This document shows, piece after piece, positions 10,382 to 19,167 of a DNA stretch of 64,000 nt (the first letter of the stretch is position 1; the number at the start of each line of letters is the position of its first letter). Made by a program: the position numbers and the translations under genes. Location of the stretch: NCBI GenBank assembly GCA_002840015.1, contig PGZE01000008.1, positions 23,263 to 87,262 of the forward strand. Reading direction: 5' to 3'. Source of the stretch: Gammaproteobacteria bacterium HGW-Gammaproteobacteria-2 (GTDB taxonomy: Bacteria; Pseudomonadota; Gammaproteobacteria; Xanthomonadales; Xanthomonadaceae). The notes under the pieces were generated by a model, which had not been told where the DNA came from, searched no databases, and was given only the letters and a program-made list of their open reading frames with translations.

Positions 10382-11080
10382 TCAGCGGGAAGTGAATTGA
10401 CCGTCGAGTTGCAGCACAGCATCGATGCTAGCGTGGTAGCTATCGCCCGGTTGCAGGGCAGCGACGCCGGCCGGTGTGCCCATGAAGATCAGATCGCCGG
10501 CACGCAGTTCGTACAGGCGCGAGAGCTCGGCGATGATTTCCGGCACCGACCAGACCATGTCCGACAGCGGCGCCTGTTGGCGTACGCTGCCGTTGACGCT
10601 GAGCGTGAGTTGTTGCGCGCCGAGCGGGCCAAATTGCGCAACAGGTATGATTTCGCTGATCGGTGCGGAGCGGTCGAAACCTTTGGCGGTATCCCATGGC
10701 AGACCCTTGCTTTTGGCTCTGGCCTGCAGGTCGCGGCGAGTGAGGTCCAGCCCCAGTGCGAAGCCGAGCACCAGCGCCATCGCCTGTTCGGCGGGCACTT
10801 CGCCATCGGCATCGTGGCCGAGTGCAACCACCAGCTCAACCTCATGGTGCAGATCGCTGGTGGCGCTGGGGAACGGCTGATCGCCACCGCCGGGCAGCAC
10901 TGCGTCGGCGGGTTTCATGAAAAACACCGGGCTGCCGCGGTCGATCTCCGAGCCCATTTCGCGCGCATGCTCGGCGAAATTGCGGCCGACGCAGTAAATG
11001 CGATGCACGGGAAATCGGCGGTTATCACCACGTACCGCGAGGGTGGGCGTGGCCGGGGTGGCTATGATCAGGTCGGGCAT
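10382..11080 (-). CDS. Fumarylacetoacetate hydrolase (FAH) family protein
   Basis: A protein of 232 residues with the FAH fold. It has YCVGRNFAEHARE, FFMKPADAV and the metal-binding acidic residues in HHEVELVVALG and ALGLDLTRRDLQ, then GTPAGVAALQPGD near the C-terminus. Single-domain members of this size include fumarylpyruvate hydrolase and acylpyruvases, which cleave C-C bonds in acylpyruvates; the exact substrate cannot be read here. The start at 11080 (MPDLIIATP) is chosen over 11119, which would add residues not seen in the family; neither has a strong ribosome site. A small membrane-protein gene lies just upstream on the same strand. Confidence 0.88.
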   Translation of the reverse strand: MPDLIIATPATPTLAVRGDNRRFPVHRIYCVGRNFAEHAREMGSEIDRGSPVFFMKPADAVLPGGGDQPFPSATSDLHHEVELVVALGHDADGEVPAEQAMALVLGFALGLDLTRRDLQARAKSKGLPWDTAKGFDRSAPISEIIPVAQFGPLGAQQLTLSVNGSVRQQAPLSDMVWSVPEIIAELSRLYELRAGDLIFMGTPAGVAALQPGDSYHASIDAVLQLDGQFTSR

Positions 11081-11131
11081 CGGGCGGGCTCGCAAAAACC
11101 GGGAGTGTAGCGCGGCCAATAGCGAGATGGG

Positions 11132-11386
11132 TCAGCGCGCCAGCGACGCCTTGCCGTTGCCGACGACACGGTACTCGCCGTCGATCACGTTGCCAGACGT
11201 GTTCGCGGCCGGCGCCTTTTGCGACAGCACCCGGCGCAACAGGCCAAAGCCGATCATCAGCATGCCCACCACCACGCCGAGTGCCAGCACCACGCTGAGC
11301 AACGCCAAGCCGAGCAGCGCCAAAAGCACGCGGACGACCGGATTGCGCAGAGCGCGTGACGAGGAAAGGGTGTGTAGTCGGATCAT
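11132..11386 (-). CDS. Small membrane protein, hypothetical
   Basis: A protein of 84 residues with a basic N-terminus (MIRLHTLSSSRALRNPVVR) and one long hydrophobic segment that may form one or two helices (LLALLGLALLSVVLALGVVV, then GMLMIGFGLLRR). A polar tail ends in VIDGEYRVVGNGKASLAR. The function is not recognised. The start at 11386 places the Met right before the membrane segment; the longer frame to 11443 would overlap the upstream region of the divergent Rieske gene. It lies 51 bp upstream of the FAH-family gene and is probably co-transcribed with it. Confidence 0.65.
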   Translation of the reverse strand: MIRLHTLSSSRALRNPVVRVLLALLGLALLSVVLALGVVVGMLMIGFGLLRRVLSQKAPAANTSGNVIDGEYRVVGNGKASLAR

Positions 11387-11449
11387 GGATGTCTTGCCTG
11401 AGTGGACTTGTGCGAAGATCAGCGCCCCGATGTGAGGTGGCACACAAAC

Positions 11450-11806
11450 ATGCTACAGCCGGATGACAAGTCAGACGTAAGCGTTTCGTTAAGTGCCGTG
11501 CTGGCGCAGTTGCCCGAAGGCTCTGCCAGCGAGGCGGAGCTTGCGATTGGCGGCGAGCCCGCGTCGTTGATCGTTACCCGCGTGGCTGGCCGGGTTCAGG
11601 CATTTCGCAATATCTGTCCGCACGCCGGGCGCCGGCTCGACTGGGCGCCGGGCGAGTTTTTGATCGATCAGGGGCAGTTGGTTTGCGCCGCCCACGGTGC
11701 CAGCTTCGACATGGCCAGCGGTCTGTGTGTGGCTGGGCCGTGCAAGGGGGCGTCGTTGACGGCGGTTGCGTTGCCCGGCATCGCTGCGGCAGGTACCGGA
11801 TCTTAG
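11450..11806 (+). CDS. Rieske [2Fe-2S] domain protein
   Basis: A protein of 118 residues consisting almost entirely of one Rieske domain. The cluster ligands are visible as CPHAGRRL and CAAHGASFD, the C-x-H ... C-x-x-H pattern. Small stand-alone Rieske proteins are usually ferredoxin components passing electrons to an oxygenase or reductase; the partner is not identified here. The ATG at 11450 is preceded by GAGGTGG with rather long spacing; a GTG at 11402 would add 16 residues. It stands 51 bp before prpB on the same strand. Confidence 0.87.
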   Translation: MLQPDDKSDVSVSLSAVLAQLPEGSASEAELAIGGEPASLIVTRVAGRVQAFRNICPHAGRRLDWAPGEFLIDQGQLVCAAHGASFDMASGLCVAGPCKGASLTAVALPGIAAAGTGS

Positions 11807-11857
11807 GGCTGCACCGCAAAGCGCGTTAAAATAGGCACTTTGAGCGCTGGAGGAATC

Positions 11858-12715
11858 ATGAGCAATCCATCCCCGGGCGCGCGCTTTCGTGCCGCGCTGG
11901 CTGCCGAGACCCCGTTGCAGGTGATGGGCGCGATTACCGCGTACGCCGGGCTGATGGCCAAGCGCACGGGGTACAAGGCGTTGTATCTGTCCGGGGGCGG
12001 TGTCGCCGCCAATTCGCTGGGCGTGCCTGATCTGGGCATCAGCAGCATGGAAGACGTGCTGATCGATGCGCGCCGGTTGCTGGTCGATATCGATACCGGT
12101 TGGGGCGGGGCCTTCAACATCGCACGCACCATCCGTTCGTTCGTCCGCGTCGGGGTGGCGGCGGTGCACATGGAGGATCAGGTCGGGCAGAAACGCTGCG
12201 GCCATCGCCCGGGCAAGGAAGTGGTGCCGATTGCCGAGATGATCGACCGGATCAAGGCGGCGGTGGACGCACGAACGGACCCCGGTTTCGTGATCATGGC
12301 GCGCACCGACGCTGCCGCAGTCGAGGGTATCGACGCCGCGATCGCTCGCGCCGTTGCTTATGTTGAAGCCGGTGCCGACATGATTTTTCCGGAAGCGATG
12401 ACCAGCCTGGACGATTACCGCCGCGTCAAGCAGGCAGTGCAGGTGCCGGTGCTGGCCAACCTCACCGAATTCGGCTCGACGCCGTTTTTCACCACCGATG
12501 AATTGCGCGGGGCTGGCGTCGATATCGCCTTGTATTGTTGCGGCGCCTATCGTGCGATGAACAAGGCGGCGCAGCATTTCTACGAAACCGTACGCCGTGA
12601 CGGAACCCAGAAGCACATCGTCGATACCCTCCAGACGCGCGCCCAGTTGTATGACTTTCTCGATTACCACGCCTACGAGGACAAGCTCGACGCGTTGTTT
12701 TCCAGGAAGTCGTGA
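11858..12715 (+). CDS. prpB: Methylisocitrate lyase
   Basis: A protein of 285 residues of the isocitrate lyase/PEP mutase family. It cleaves 2-methylisocitrate to pyruvate and succinate, the last step of the methylcitrate cycle for propionate. The catalytic Cys motif is KRCGH (KKCGH in most relatives). Other conserved parts are [30 protein letters not shown] and [16 protein letters not shown] lies 5 nt before the ATG. prpC follows after 62 bp on the same strand, so the two form an operon. No prpR, prpD or acnD is present in the window. Confidence 0.95.
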   Translation: MSNPSPGARFRAALAAETPLQVMGAITAYAGLMAKRTGYKALYLSGGGVAANSLGVPDLGISSMEDVLIDARRLLVDIDTGWGGAFNIARTIRSFVRVGVAAVHMEDQVGQKRCGHRPGKEVVPIAEMIDRIKAAVDARTDPGFVIMARTDAAAVEGIDAAIARAVAYVEAGADMIFPEAMTSLDDYRRVKQAVQVPVLANLTEFGSTPFFTTDELRGAGVDIALYCCGAYRAMNKAAQHFYETVRRDGTQKHIVDTLQTRAQLYDFLDYHAYEDKLDALFSRKS

Positions 12716-12777
12716 CCCTTCCGTCGCCGAACCGCAATCGATTGTCACGCGACAGCGTGTAAAACCCAGGAGCCGTC

Positions 12778-13935
12778 ATGTCCGATCCCAGTGCCAACAC
12801 CCTGCCAAAACCGAAGAAATCCGTCGCCCTGAGCGGCACCGCCGCCGGCAATACCGCGCTGTGTACGGTCGGGCGCAGCGGCAACGACCTGCATTACCGT
12901 GGCTATGACATCAAGGATCTGGCCAACGGTGCCAGTTTCGAGGAAGTGGCGCATTTGCTGGTGCATGGCAACCTGCCCAGTTTCAGCCAGCTCGGCGCCT
13001 ACCGGCGCAAACTCAAGGCACTGCGTGGCCTGCCGCTGATCGTGACCGACGCGCTGGAGCGCATCCCGGCCTCCGCGCACCCGATGGACGTGCTGCGCAC
13101 CGGCGTGTCGGTGCTGGGTACGGTGCTGCCGGAGAACGACAACCACGGCGCGCCGGGCGCGCGCGACATTGCCGACCGGCTGATGGCCAGTCTGGGTTCG
13201 ATGCTGCTGTACTGGTATCACTTCACCCACAATGGCCGGCGCATCGAGGTGCGTACCGAGGACGAATCGATTGCCGCGCATTTTCTGCACCTGCTGCACG
13301 GCCGCCCGCCGAGCGAGCTGCATGCCAAGGCGTTGGACACCTCGCTGGTGCTGTATGCCGAACATGAGTTCAACGCCAGCACCTTTGCTGGCCGGGTGAT
13401 CGCCGGCACCGGCTCGGACATGTATTCGTGCATCACCGGTGCCATTGGCGCGCTGCGCGGGCCCAAGCATGGCGGCGCCAATGAAGTGGCGATGGAGATC
13501 ATTGCCCGCTACGACAATCCCGATGACGCCGAAGCCGATATCCGGGCGCGGGTCGAGCGCAAGGAAATCGTGATCGGCTTCGGCCACCCGGTGTACACCA
13601 TCGGCGATCCGCGCAATCCGATCATCAAGGAAATCAGCCGCAAGCTGTGCAAGGAGGGCGGCAACGAGGCGCTGTTCAACATCAGCGAGCGGATCGAGAC
13701 GCTGATGTGGGACATGAAGAAAATGTTCCCGAACCTCGACTGGTTCTCGGCCTCGGCGTATCACATGATGGGCGTACCGACCGCGATGTTCACGCCACTG
13801 TTCGTGATTGCCCGCACCTCGGGCTGGAGCGCACACGTGATCGAGCAGCGCGAAGACGGCAAGATCATCCGTCCCAGTGCCAATTATGTCGGGCCGGAAG
13901 ATCGCGCTTTTGTACCGCTGGAAAAGCGCGGCTGA
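12778..13935 (+). CDS. prpC: 2-Methylcitrate synthase
   Basis: A protein of 385 residues of the citrate synthase family. It condenses propionyl-CoA with oxaloacetate in the methylcitrate cycle. Conserved features include the histidine-bearing blocks [21 protein letters not shown] and GFGHPVY, the Arg-rich [15 protein letters not shown], and the C-terminal [12 protein letters not shown]. The length and the first blocks ([19 protein letters not shown]) fit the short bacterial type II-like methylcitrate synthases rather than the longer GltA. It is encoded directly after prpB. Confidence 0.95.
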   Translation: MSDPSANTLPKPKKSVALSGTAAGNTALCTVGRSGNDLHYRGYDIKDLANGASFEEVAHLLVHGNLPSFSQLGAYRRKLKALRGLPLIVTDALERIPASAHPMDVLRTGVSVLGTVLPENDNHGAPGARDIADRLMASLGSMLLYWYHFTHNGRRIEVRTEDESIAAHFLHLLHGRPPSELHAKALDTSLVLYAEHEFNASTFAGRVIAGTGSDMYSCITGAIGALRGPKHGGANEVAMEIIARYDNPDDAEADIRARVERKEIVIGFGHPVYTIGDPRNPIIKEISRKLCKEGGNEALFNISERIETLMWDMKKMFPNLDWFSASAYHMMGVPTAMFTPLFVIARTSGWSAHVIEQREDGKIIRPSANYVGPEDRAFVPLEKRG

Positions 13936-14029
13936 TTACACCGCGCGCGGTTGGCGGAGCGGTGAATCCAACGCTACTTGCGTGGCGTGTTGAGCCAGGC
14001 GTGCAACGCCAGCAACATGCCGCGCGCCA

Positions 14030-14479
14030 TCATGGCGCCAACCGCTGGATGCGATAAAAGGTGTGGTCGCCGATGGTCGCCACCGGGGTGTCGGTGGCCC
14101 ACGCCGGGCTGGCCTTGTCCAATGCCACGAAATGGCTGGCACCGGGCACCTGCTCGATGCGCTGGTCAATCGGCAATGCCCAATCCGCCTGCATGGCGAA
14201 AGCAATGCGTGCCGATTTGGCCCAGGCGATCGGGTTTTTCAGGCGCATGCGTGGGTCAACGATACCCGGAGCAAACTGCTTGTGGGCGGTAACCACCGCA
14301 CACACCGAGTTGCCCCACAGGCCGCTGTCGGCGCGGCGCAACGCCACCTCGGCTACTGCACGCTGGCCGGCAACCGGCTGATCACGCGCTTCAAGGTAAA
14401 TGGTGGTGGTCAGGCACAGCGGGTCAGCGATTGGCTGTGGTAAAACAGATGCCAGCCAAAGAATGAAGGCCAGTTTCAT
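14030..14479 (-). CDS. Cell wall hydrolase, SleB-like (Hydrolase_2 family)
   Basis: A protein of 149 residues with an N-terminal signal peptide (MKLAFILWLASVLPQPI). The core TTIYLEARDQPVAGQRAVAEV contains the catalytic Glu of the SleB/Hydrolase_2 fold, followed by CAVVTAHKQFAPG and an Asn/Ala-rich helix. Family members are lytic transglycosylases acting on peptidoglycan. The start is well defined: AAGGAG lies 7 nt upstream. Two cysteines (LCLTT and VCAVV) could form a periplasmic disulfide. Confidence 0.85.
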   Translation of the reverse strand: MKLAFILWLASVLPQPIADPLCLTTTIYLEARDQPVAGQRAVAEVALRRADSGLWGNSVCAVVTAHKQFAPGIVDPRMRLKNPIAWAKSARIAFAMQADWALPIDQRIEQVPGASHFVALDKASPAWATDTPVATIGDHTFYRIQRLAP

Positions 14480-14906
14480 GGTCTATCTCCTTGGTCACTG
14501 CGTGCTCCATGCACAACTTCAGCGGCACAGCCTGTGCCTCAGCGACGGATGGGGTGATGCCTCCCAGGTGCCAAATTGTCGTCATTCACCTGAAACAACG
14601 TGATTTGTGCAAAAACCTGGCCGGGAAGTTCACCCGGTGGTATATGTGCGCATCCTCGGATGCGGTGCCGGCCTGCCCAATGGCTCGTGATCCGGTTGGA
14701 ATTGCCCCTGCTGCACCATGCGGCAGGCTGCCAAGCTGGCGGCACCTTAGTGAGCCGATGCGCAACCTGCGCTGAACGCAGGCACTTGACAGTGGAAATA
14801 AAGGTACCTGATTTGTCTAGTGTTTTTGCTCTGGGCAGGCATGAACTGTGCGGTGTTCGAGATTGCGAGCGTTAGCCCGGTCACAGAAAAGCCCTGTGGG
14901 CAAGCA
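14480..14906. other. Intergenic region without a recognisable gene
   Basis: This stretch of 427 bp lies between the SleB-like gene and the GST gene. Neither strand shows a protein with a family signature, and no tRNA cloverleaf was found. A short GCCC-ACA-GGGC hairpin at 14891-14901 followed by TTTTC on the minus strand could be a weak terminator for the GST gene, but its stem has only four pairs. The rest appears unstructured. Confidence 0.5.
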
Positions 14907-15614
14907 CTACGCGGTCAGGCCACCGCCAGCCACTACCGCCCGCAAATCAGCAGTTATCGTGCCGATAGTCGTCAGTTCGGCATCGTGTTCCGGGTCGCGG
15001 AAGTCTTCGGCCAGCGCCTGTGCCTCCCAGTCACGCATCGCTGGATGCGCCAGCAATCGTTGCAGGTAATCCGCCGCCGCACCCGCCACAGCCACACCGA
15101 AGCTCTGGAAGCGGAACGCCACCGGTGCGTAGAAGGCATCCACTGCAGTGAATGTGTCGCCCGCCAGATACGGCCCGCCAAAGCGGGCCAGACCCTCGTT
15201 CCACAACGCCAGTACACGGTCGATGTCGGCCTGCAACGTCGGCGAATGCTGTTTTACCTGCACCCGCACCCCGACATTCATTCCGAACTGACCGCGCAGG
15301 GTGGTGAAGCCCGAATGCATTTCCGCTGCCGCGCAACGCGCAAATGCGCGCGCCTCAGCCGCGTCGGGCCAGATCCCTGGATGTCGCTCAGCCAGATACT
15401 CGGCAATCGCCAGTGAATCCCATACTGCCAGCCCGTCATCGACCAGACACGGCACCTTGGCATTGGGTGAAAACGCACGGAATCCGTCGTCAAGGTTGTC
15501 GCGCCCGAAGCGGTGCGGCACTTCCTCAAACGCAATTCCGTGCGCCCGCATCAATACCCACGGACGCAGCGACCACGACGAGTAATTCTTGTTGCCGATA
15601 TGCAGGGTGAGCAT
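14907..15614 (-). CDS. Glutathione S-transferase family protein
   Basis: A protein of 235 residues. The N-terminal thioredoxin-fold part starts MLTLHIGNKNYSSWSLRPWV, where the Ser of SSWS is in the place of the catalytic residue of zeta/beta-like GSTs. The glutathione-binding turn is AKVPCLVDDG with WDSLAIAEYLAERHP after it. The C-terminal half is the usual all-helical domain (GPYLAGDTFTAVDAFYAPV). It probably detoxifies electrophiles by glutathione conjugation; the substrate is unknown. CGGAG lies just before the ATG. It is a monocistronic minus-strand gene. Confidence 0.9.
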   Translation of the reverse strand: MLTLHIGNKNYSSWSLRPWVLMRAHGIAFEEVPHRFGRDNLDDGFRAFSPNAKVPCLVDDGLAVWDSLAIAEYLAERHPGIWPDAAEARAFARCAAAEMHSGFTTLRGQFGMNVGVRVQVKQHSPTLQADIDRVLALWNEGLARFGGPYLAGDTFTAVDAFYAPVAFRFQSFGVAVAGAAADYLQRLLAHPAMRDWEAQALAEDFRDPEHDAELTTIGTITADLRAVVAGGGLTA

Positions 15615-15710
15615 GGTGCGCTCCGTGTCGGGAAAGCGGCATTATCTGCCAGATACCTGCGCCGGCCGGCGGTGCCGGCTCAGGGCAGGCTGCTAGGCAT
15701 TGTGCAGCGC

Positions 15711-18113
15711 TCAAAACCGATAACGCAGGCGCACGGTCCAGCTGCGCGGGCGCTCGGGCAGCACCAGGTTGGAGCCGAACAGGTCCGAGGCATTGGCGCG
15801 GAAGTAGCGTTCGTTGAACAGGTTGTTGATGAAGCCCTGTACTTCGAACTGGCCGATGCTGACGCTGGAACCGAGATTGACCACGGTGTAGCCAGGCAGG
15901 CGCACCACGCCGGAAAACCCTGATGGCATCGATGCCACGTCGGTGACGGTGGCGAACACTTCCAGGATGTCGGTGGGCTTGACGATGGCGGTGAGGCTGC
16001 TGACCCGATCGGGAATGCCGGAGCGCTTGTTGCGGCCGTCGATCAAGCCGGAGACGGTGCCGCCGAAGCTGTTTTCCGGGGCGATGCCGCTGTTGGCCGG
16101 GTTGAAGAACGCGAACTGGCCGCCGGCTGAGATGTTGGTATTGATTACATCCTGCCACGCGCTGTTGCCGATCAGGCTGAGCCAGTCGCTGACCACATAG
16201 CGTGCTTCAAGCTCGATGCCCTTGCCGCGGGTGGAGGTGTTGGTGGACAGGTTTTGCGAGCTGAAGTTGGTGCGGGTCTGGCGATAGGCCGATACCGCCG
16301 TGAACAGGCGGCCATCGAGAAAGTTGCCCTTGATCCCGGCCTCGTACAGGCGCGAGGCATTGAGCGCGCCCAGTTCGACATTGGCGAGCGACACTTCGCC
16401 GCCCTGGCCGGTGATCACAGTGCGCTGGGTCGATGCGGTGAGATACGGCCGGATGTTGTCGGTCAGGTCGTAGCCGAGGCTGGCGGTCCATGACAGGCCG
16501 CTGTCGGTATCGCTGGCCTGTTGGCCGGCATCGCCGGCGGTGGCGGTGCGCGCCTGCCGCGATTGGATATCCAGCACGTCGTAACGCAAGCCGAGCAGCG
16601 CATGCCAGCGCTGATACAGGGTGAGATTCGACAATGCCGCCAGGCCATAGTCGGTGTAATCGGTGGTGAGGTCGTTGACGAACTGCGCGCTGTCGAACAA
16701 GCCGGCGGTTTCGATACGGTCGTTGGCGCTGGGGCCTTGCGACAGGTCGCGGCGGTCGAGGAACTCGAACAGGAAATCCTCAGCCAGCTTGGCGCGGGTG
16801 TGGCGCACCGAGGGCGAGAACTCGAAATCGGCCTGCACGTTCGGGCTGGCGTCCCATTGCCACGACGCAATCAACTGGTCTTCCAGCACGTAGGTGTCGA
16901 TTACCTGCGAAAAGCCGTAGGAGTTTTGCAGCTCGGTATCGAGGCTGTCGAAAAACAGTTTATTGGTGAGCTGTACTCCGTTGTTCAACGTATGGTGGAA
17001 GTCGAAGTAGGCGGTGGTGGTGTCGGTGGCGAGAAAATCCTCGGGGTCGATCAACACGTTTTTGCGCGAGAGTTGCACTTGGTGAACGCTTGCCGGGTCG
17101 AGCGCAAACACGGCATTGGCACCATTCGGGCCGAAGCTTGCCACTGGCCCGGCGGTGGTCAGGCCGGGCGCAAACACGAACGCCGACAGGCCGCCGGCGG
17201 CGATGATCTCGGCCTGCGACAAACGCCCGCTCTGGTCGCTGTCGAGATTCAGCAACGGGGTGCCGGCCAGATACGTGCCGCTGTCGATCAGGTCCTGGCT
17301 CAGCCGGTTCCAGCCGGCATTCTGGTTGCCGTGGTAGTTGTGGTATTGCACCCCGAACTCGACCCGGGTGCGCTCGTTGATGTCGCTGTCGAACGCCGCC
17401 TGCAGCACGCTTTGCCGGGTGCCGTCGTTGCGGTAGTAGCTATCGGAGTTTTCGTGCAGGCCGTACAGGTAGTAGCCCACCGGGGTGGCGTCGGCGTTGA
17501 ACTTGTAGCCGTATTCGGCTTCCAGCACCGCGCGATCCCAGGAGCCGGTGGTGAACGACACTTCGCCCACCGCTTTATCGAGATAGGCGCCACTCTCGGC
17601 GCGCGCCGATTTGGGCACGAAGTTGACGTAGCCGCCAATCTTGGATGGGCCGTAGATCGGCGAAGCCGGGCCGCGCACGATGTCGAGGCGATCGGATGCG
17701 GCGATCGGAGTGGGAATGTTGCCGGGGTTATCGACCCGGCGCACTCCACGGAAATAATTTTCGCCCGGCGTGCCACGAATATCGATCGAGCCGGCGACAC
17801 CAAAAAACGAGCTGGTGAAGGTGCCCGGCGTCAGTGTGGTGATGTCGTTGAGGTCGCGGATATTGAGCAGATCGATCAGTTCGGCGCTGACGCTGGTCAC
17901 CGCGCGCGGGGTGTCCTTGATGCTCAGGTCAAAGCCGGTGACCGAGTTGGTTTCACCCTGCTGCAGCAGGTCGCGGCGATCAAGCACCTGGCCGCTGACT
18001 TCGACGGTGGCAAGGCGCGTGCTGGCAGGCTCGGGCGGGGGGTTCTGGGCGATTGCCGGGCTGGCGAATGCCAGCGCGATGGCGAGGCCAAGGCGGTGTG
18101 GGTGTGGGGGCAT
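15711..18113 (-). CDS. TonB-dependent siderophore-type receptor with an EF-hand-like loop
   Basis: A protein of 800 residues with a Sec signal peptide ending FASPAIAQ. The plug domain is of the FhuA/FecA siderophore type: TGFDLSIKDTPRAVTSVSAELI, FFGVAGSIDIRGTPGENYFRG and RLDIVRGPASPIYGP. The barrel ends in an aromatic strand with terminal Phe (WTVRLRYRF). In an extracellular-loop position, residues 291-302 read DSDQSGRLSQAE, a complete canonical 12-residue EF-hand calcium loop (acidic or polar at 1, 3 and 5, Gly at 6, Leu at 8, Glu at 12). The function is presumably ferric-siderophore uptake; the ligand is unknown. It is a single minus-strand gene flanked by intergenic repeats. Confidence 0.9.
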   Translation of the reverse strand: MPPHPHRLGLAIALAFASPAIAQNPPPEPASTRLATVEVSGQVLDRRDLLQQGETNSVTGFDLSIKDTPRAVTSVSAELIDLLNIRDLNDITTLTPGTFTSSFFGVAGSIDIRGTPGENYFRGVRRVDNPGNIPTPIAASDRLDIVRGPASPIYGPSKIGGYVNFVPKSARAESGAYLDKAVGEVSFTTGSWDRAVLEAEYGYKFNADATPVGYYLYGLHENSDSYYRNDGTRQSVLQAAFDSDINERTRVEFGVQYHNYHGNQNAGWNRLSQDLIDSGTYLAGTPLLNLDSDQSGRLSQAEIIAAGGLSAFVFAPGLTTAGPVASFGPNGANAVFALDPASVHQVQLSRKNVLIDPEDFLATDTTTAYFDFHHTLNNGVQLTNKLFFDSLDTELQNSYGFSQVIDTYVLEDQLIASWQWDASPNVQADFEFSPSVRHTRAKLAEDFLFEFLDRRDLSQGPSANDRIETAGLFDSAQFVNDLTTDYTDYGLAALSNLTLYQRWHALLGLRYDVLDIQSRQARTATAGDAGQQASDTDSGLSWTASLGYDLTDNIRPYLTASTQRTVITGQGGEVSLANVELGALNASRLYEAGIKGNFLDGRLFTAVSAYRQTRTNFSSQNLSTNTSTRGKGIELEARYVVSDWLSLIGNSAWQDVINTNISAGGQFAFFNPANSGIAPENSFGGTVSGLIDGRNKRSGIPDRVSSLTAIVKPTDILEVFATVTDVASMPSGFSGVVRLPGYTVVNLGSSVSIGQFEVQGFINNLFNERYFRANASDLFGSNLVLPERPRSWTVRLRYRF

Positions 18114-18189
18114 GGGTTAGGTTTTCCGGAAAGTGATTTCGATGGTTTCAGACGCTTGGCGACAGCGCTCGCTGCGCGATTCGCTCTTT

Positions 18190-18340
18190 TGGGAGCCGGC
18201 CTGCTGGCGAACTACGTTGCGGAAGCTTCGCGGGCAAGGCCCGCTCCCACAGAAAAACAGGTGCGTGCTTCTGTGGAGCCCACCCTGTGGGCGAGCGTCG
18301 GTCACGCGGTCACGATGGGTCGCCCATCCTACACGGTCAT
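18190..18340. repeat. Cluster of intergenic inverted repeats
   Basis: The first element (18190-18250) has GGGAGCCGGCCTGCTGGCGA at its left end and GGCCCGCTCCCAC at its right end, related to the REP-like element at 8363-8425. It is followed by GTGGAGCCCACCCTGTGGGC (from about 18273) and a perfect GATGGG-TCG-CCCATC hairpin near 18316-18332, ending in CTACAC. The block fills the gap between the siderophore receptor and the next gene. No coding sequence was seen in it. Confidence 0.65.
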
Positions 18341-18356
18341 CGGGCTGCGCCGCCAA

Positions 18357-18995
18357 TTATTCGCGGTTATCGAGCGCCTGCCGGGTGAAATCATCGCTGC
18401 CACGCGCCACCAAGCCACCGCGCGGATGCAGCATCACCTCGTAGTGGCCGCCATCGATCAATGGCAGATAGGCACCGCTGCCGTAGCGGGTATCGACAAA
18501 CGGCAACCATTGCGGGTACTGCTGTTGCAGGGTCAACAGGTCGAGTGCGTTGCGGTTGCTGAGTGCAAATACGCTGCGCGCGGCCTCGCGTTCCTGGTCG
18601 ATGTCGCGGTAGCGTCCGGACAAGCGTTCCAGCCGGTACAACGGCGGCACACCGGCCAGCAGCGCCGGCAATTGCCAGCGCAGCACGCGGGCATCGAGCT
18701 GCCATTGATCGCCCAGCACCTCGAAACGACGGGTGTCGCCGCTGGCATCGTGCAATAACACCGCGAAGCGCTGCGGCCCCAGTGCCGTTGCTTCCAGCGT
18801 GGCCACCGGCAATGCCTGATCCAGCCGCAGGTATTGGCGCAGGCTGACGCCCAGCGCCGCCAGCAACAACGCCAGCGCCACGCAGCACAGCCCAAGCAGA
18901 CGCCGCAGCCAGCGCCCGCTGCGACCAAACAGCAGGACCAGTGCAAACAGACCAAGCAGCAGTGCCGGCAGCAGCAACCAGTTCATCGGGTTCAT
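18357..18995 (-). CDS. Hypothetical membrane protein
   Basis: A protein of 212 residues. Two hydrophobic helices lie close to the N-terminus (MNPMNWLLLPALLLGLFALV and LLGLCCVALALLLAALGVSL) with a basic loop between them. The rest is a soluble, probably periplasmic domain (ALPVATLEATALGPQRFAVL, RYRDIDQEREAARSVFAL, WLPFVDTRYGSGAYLP). Similar proteins occur next to dapF in related genomes and are sometimes labelled multidrug transporter, but nothing in the sequence supports transport. The start at 18995 is preceded by AGGAG with 7-nt spacing. It is divergent from lptM. Confidence 0.75.
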   Translation of the reverse strand: MNPMNWLLLPALLLGLFALVLLFGRSGRWLRRLLGLCCVALALLLAALGVSLRQYLRLDQALPVATLEATALGPQRFAVLLHDASGDTRRFEVLGDQWQLDARVLRWQLPALLAGVPPLYRLERLSGRYRDIDQEREAARSVFALSNRNALDLLTLQQQYPQWLPFVDTRYGSGAYLPLIDGGHYEVMLHPRGGLVARGSDDFTRQALDNRE

Positions 18996-19050
18996 CACAC
19001 GCTCCTGCGGGGGCGAAAAATCATTGCTACCCCGCAGTATACTGGCGCGC

Positions 19051-19167
19051 ATGAAAACTACTGCCCGCTTTGCCTGTCTGCTGATCGCTCTGGCCCTGCT
19101 CGCTGCCTGCGGCAACAAGGGGCCGCTGGTGTTGCCACCGCCGGACGCGCAGTCCGCCACGCAATGA
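19051..19167 (+). CDS. lptM: LPS translocon maturation chaperone LptM (YifL family lipoprotein)
   Basis: A lipoprotein of only 38 residues. The signal peptide ends in a lipobox LLAAC and is directly followed by the family motif CGNKGPLVLPPP, which matches the conserved C-G-x-K-G-P-L-x-x-P of YifL/LptM. The E. coli protein supports maturation of the LptDE lipopolysaccharide translocon. Its stop overlaps the dapF start (ATGA), the same gene order as in E. coli (yifL-dapF). Confidence 0.92.
   Translation: MKTTARFACLLIALALLAACGNKGPLVLPPPDAQSATQ

Noticed and set aside
14891..14901. A Rho-independent terminator for the GST gene.
   Set aside because: The stem has only four pairs and the T-run is short, so it is mentioned but not listed as a terminator.
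14480..14906. A tRNA or small RNA gene before the GST gene.
   Set aside because: No cloverleaf, T-loop consensus or clear promoter-terminator pair could be found; TTGACA near 14786 has no matching -10 at 16-18 bp.
18357..18995. Annotation as a multidrug efflux protein, as relatives are sometimes labelled.
   Set aside because: It has only two N-terminal helices and a soluble domain; no transporter motif is visible.
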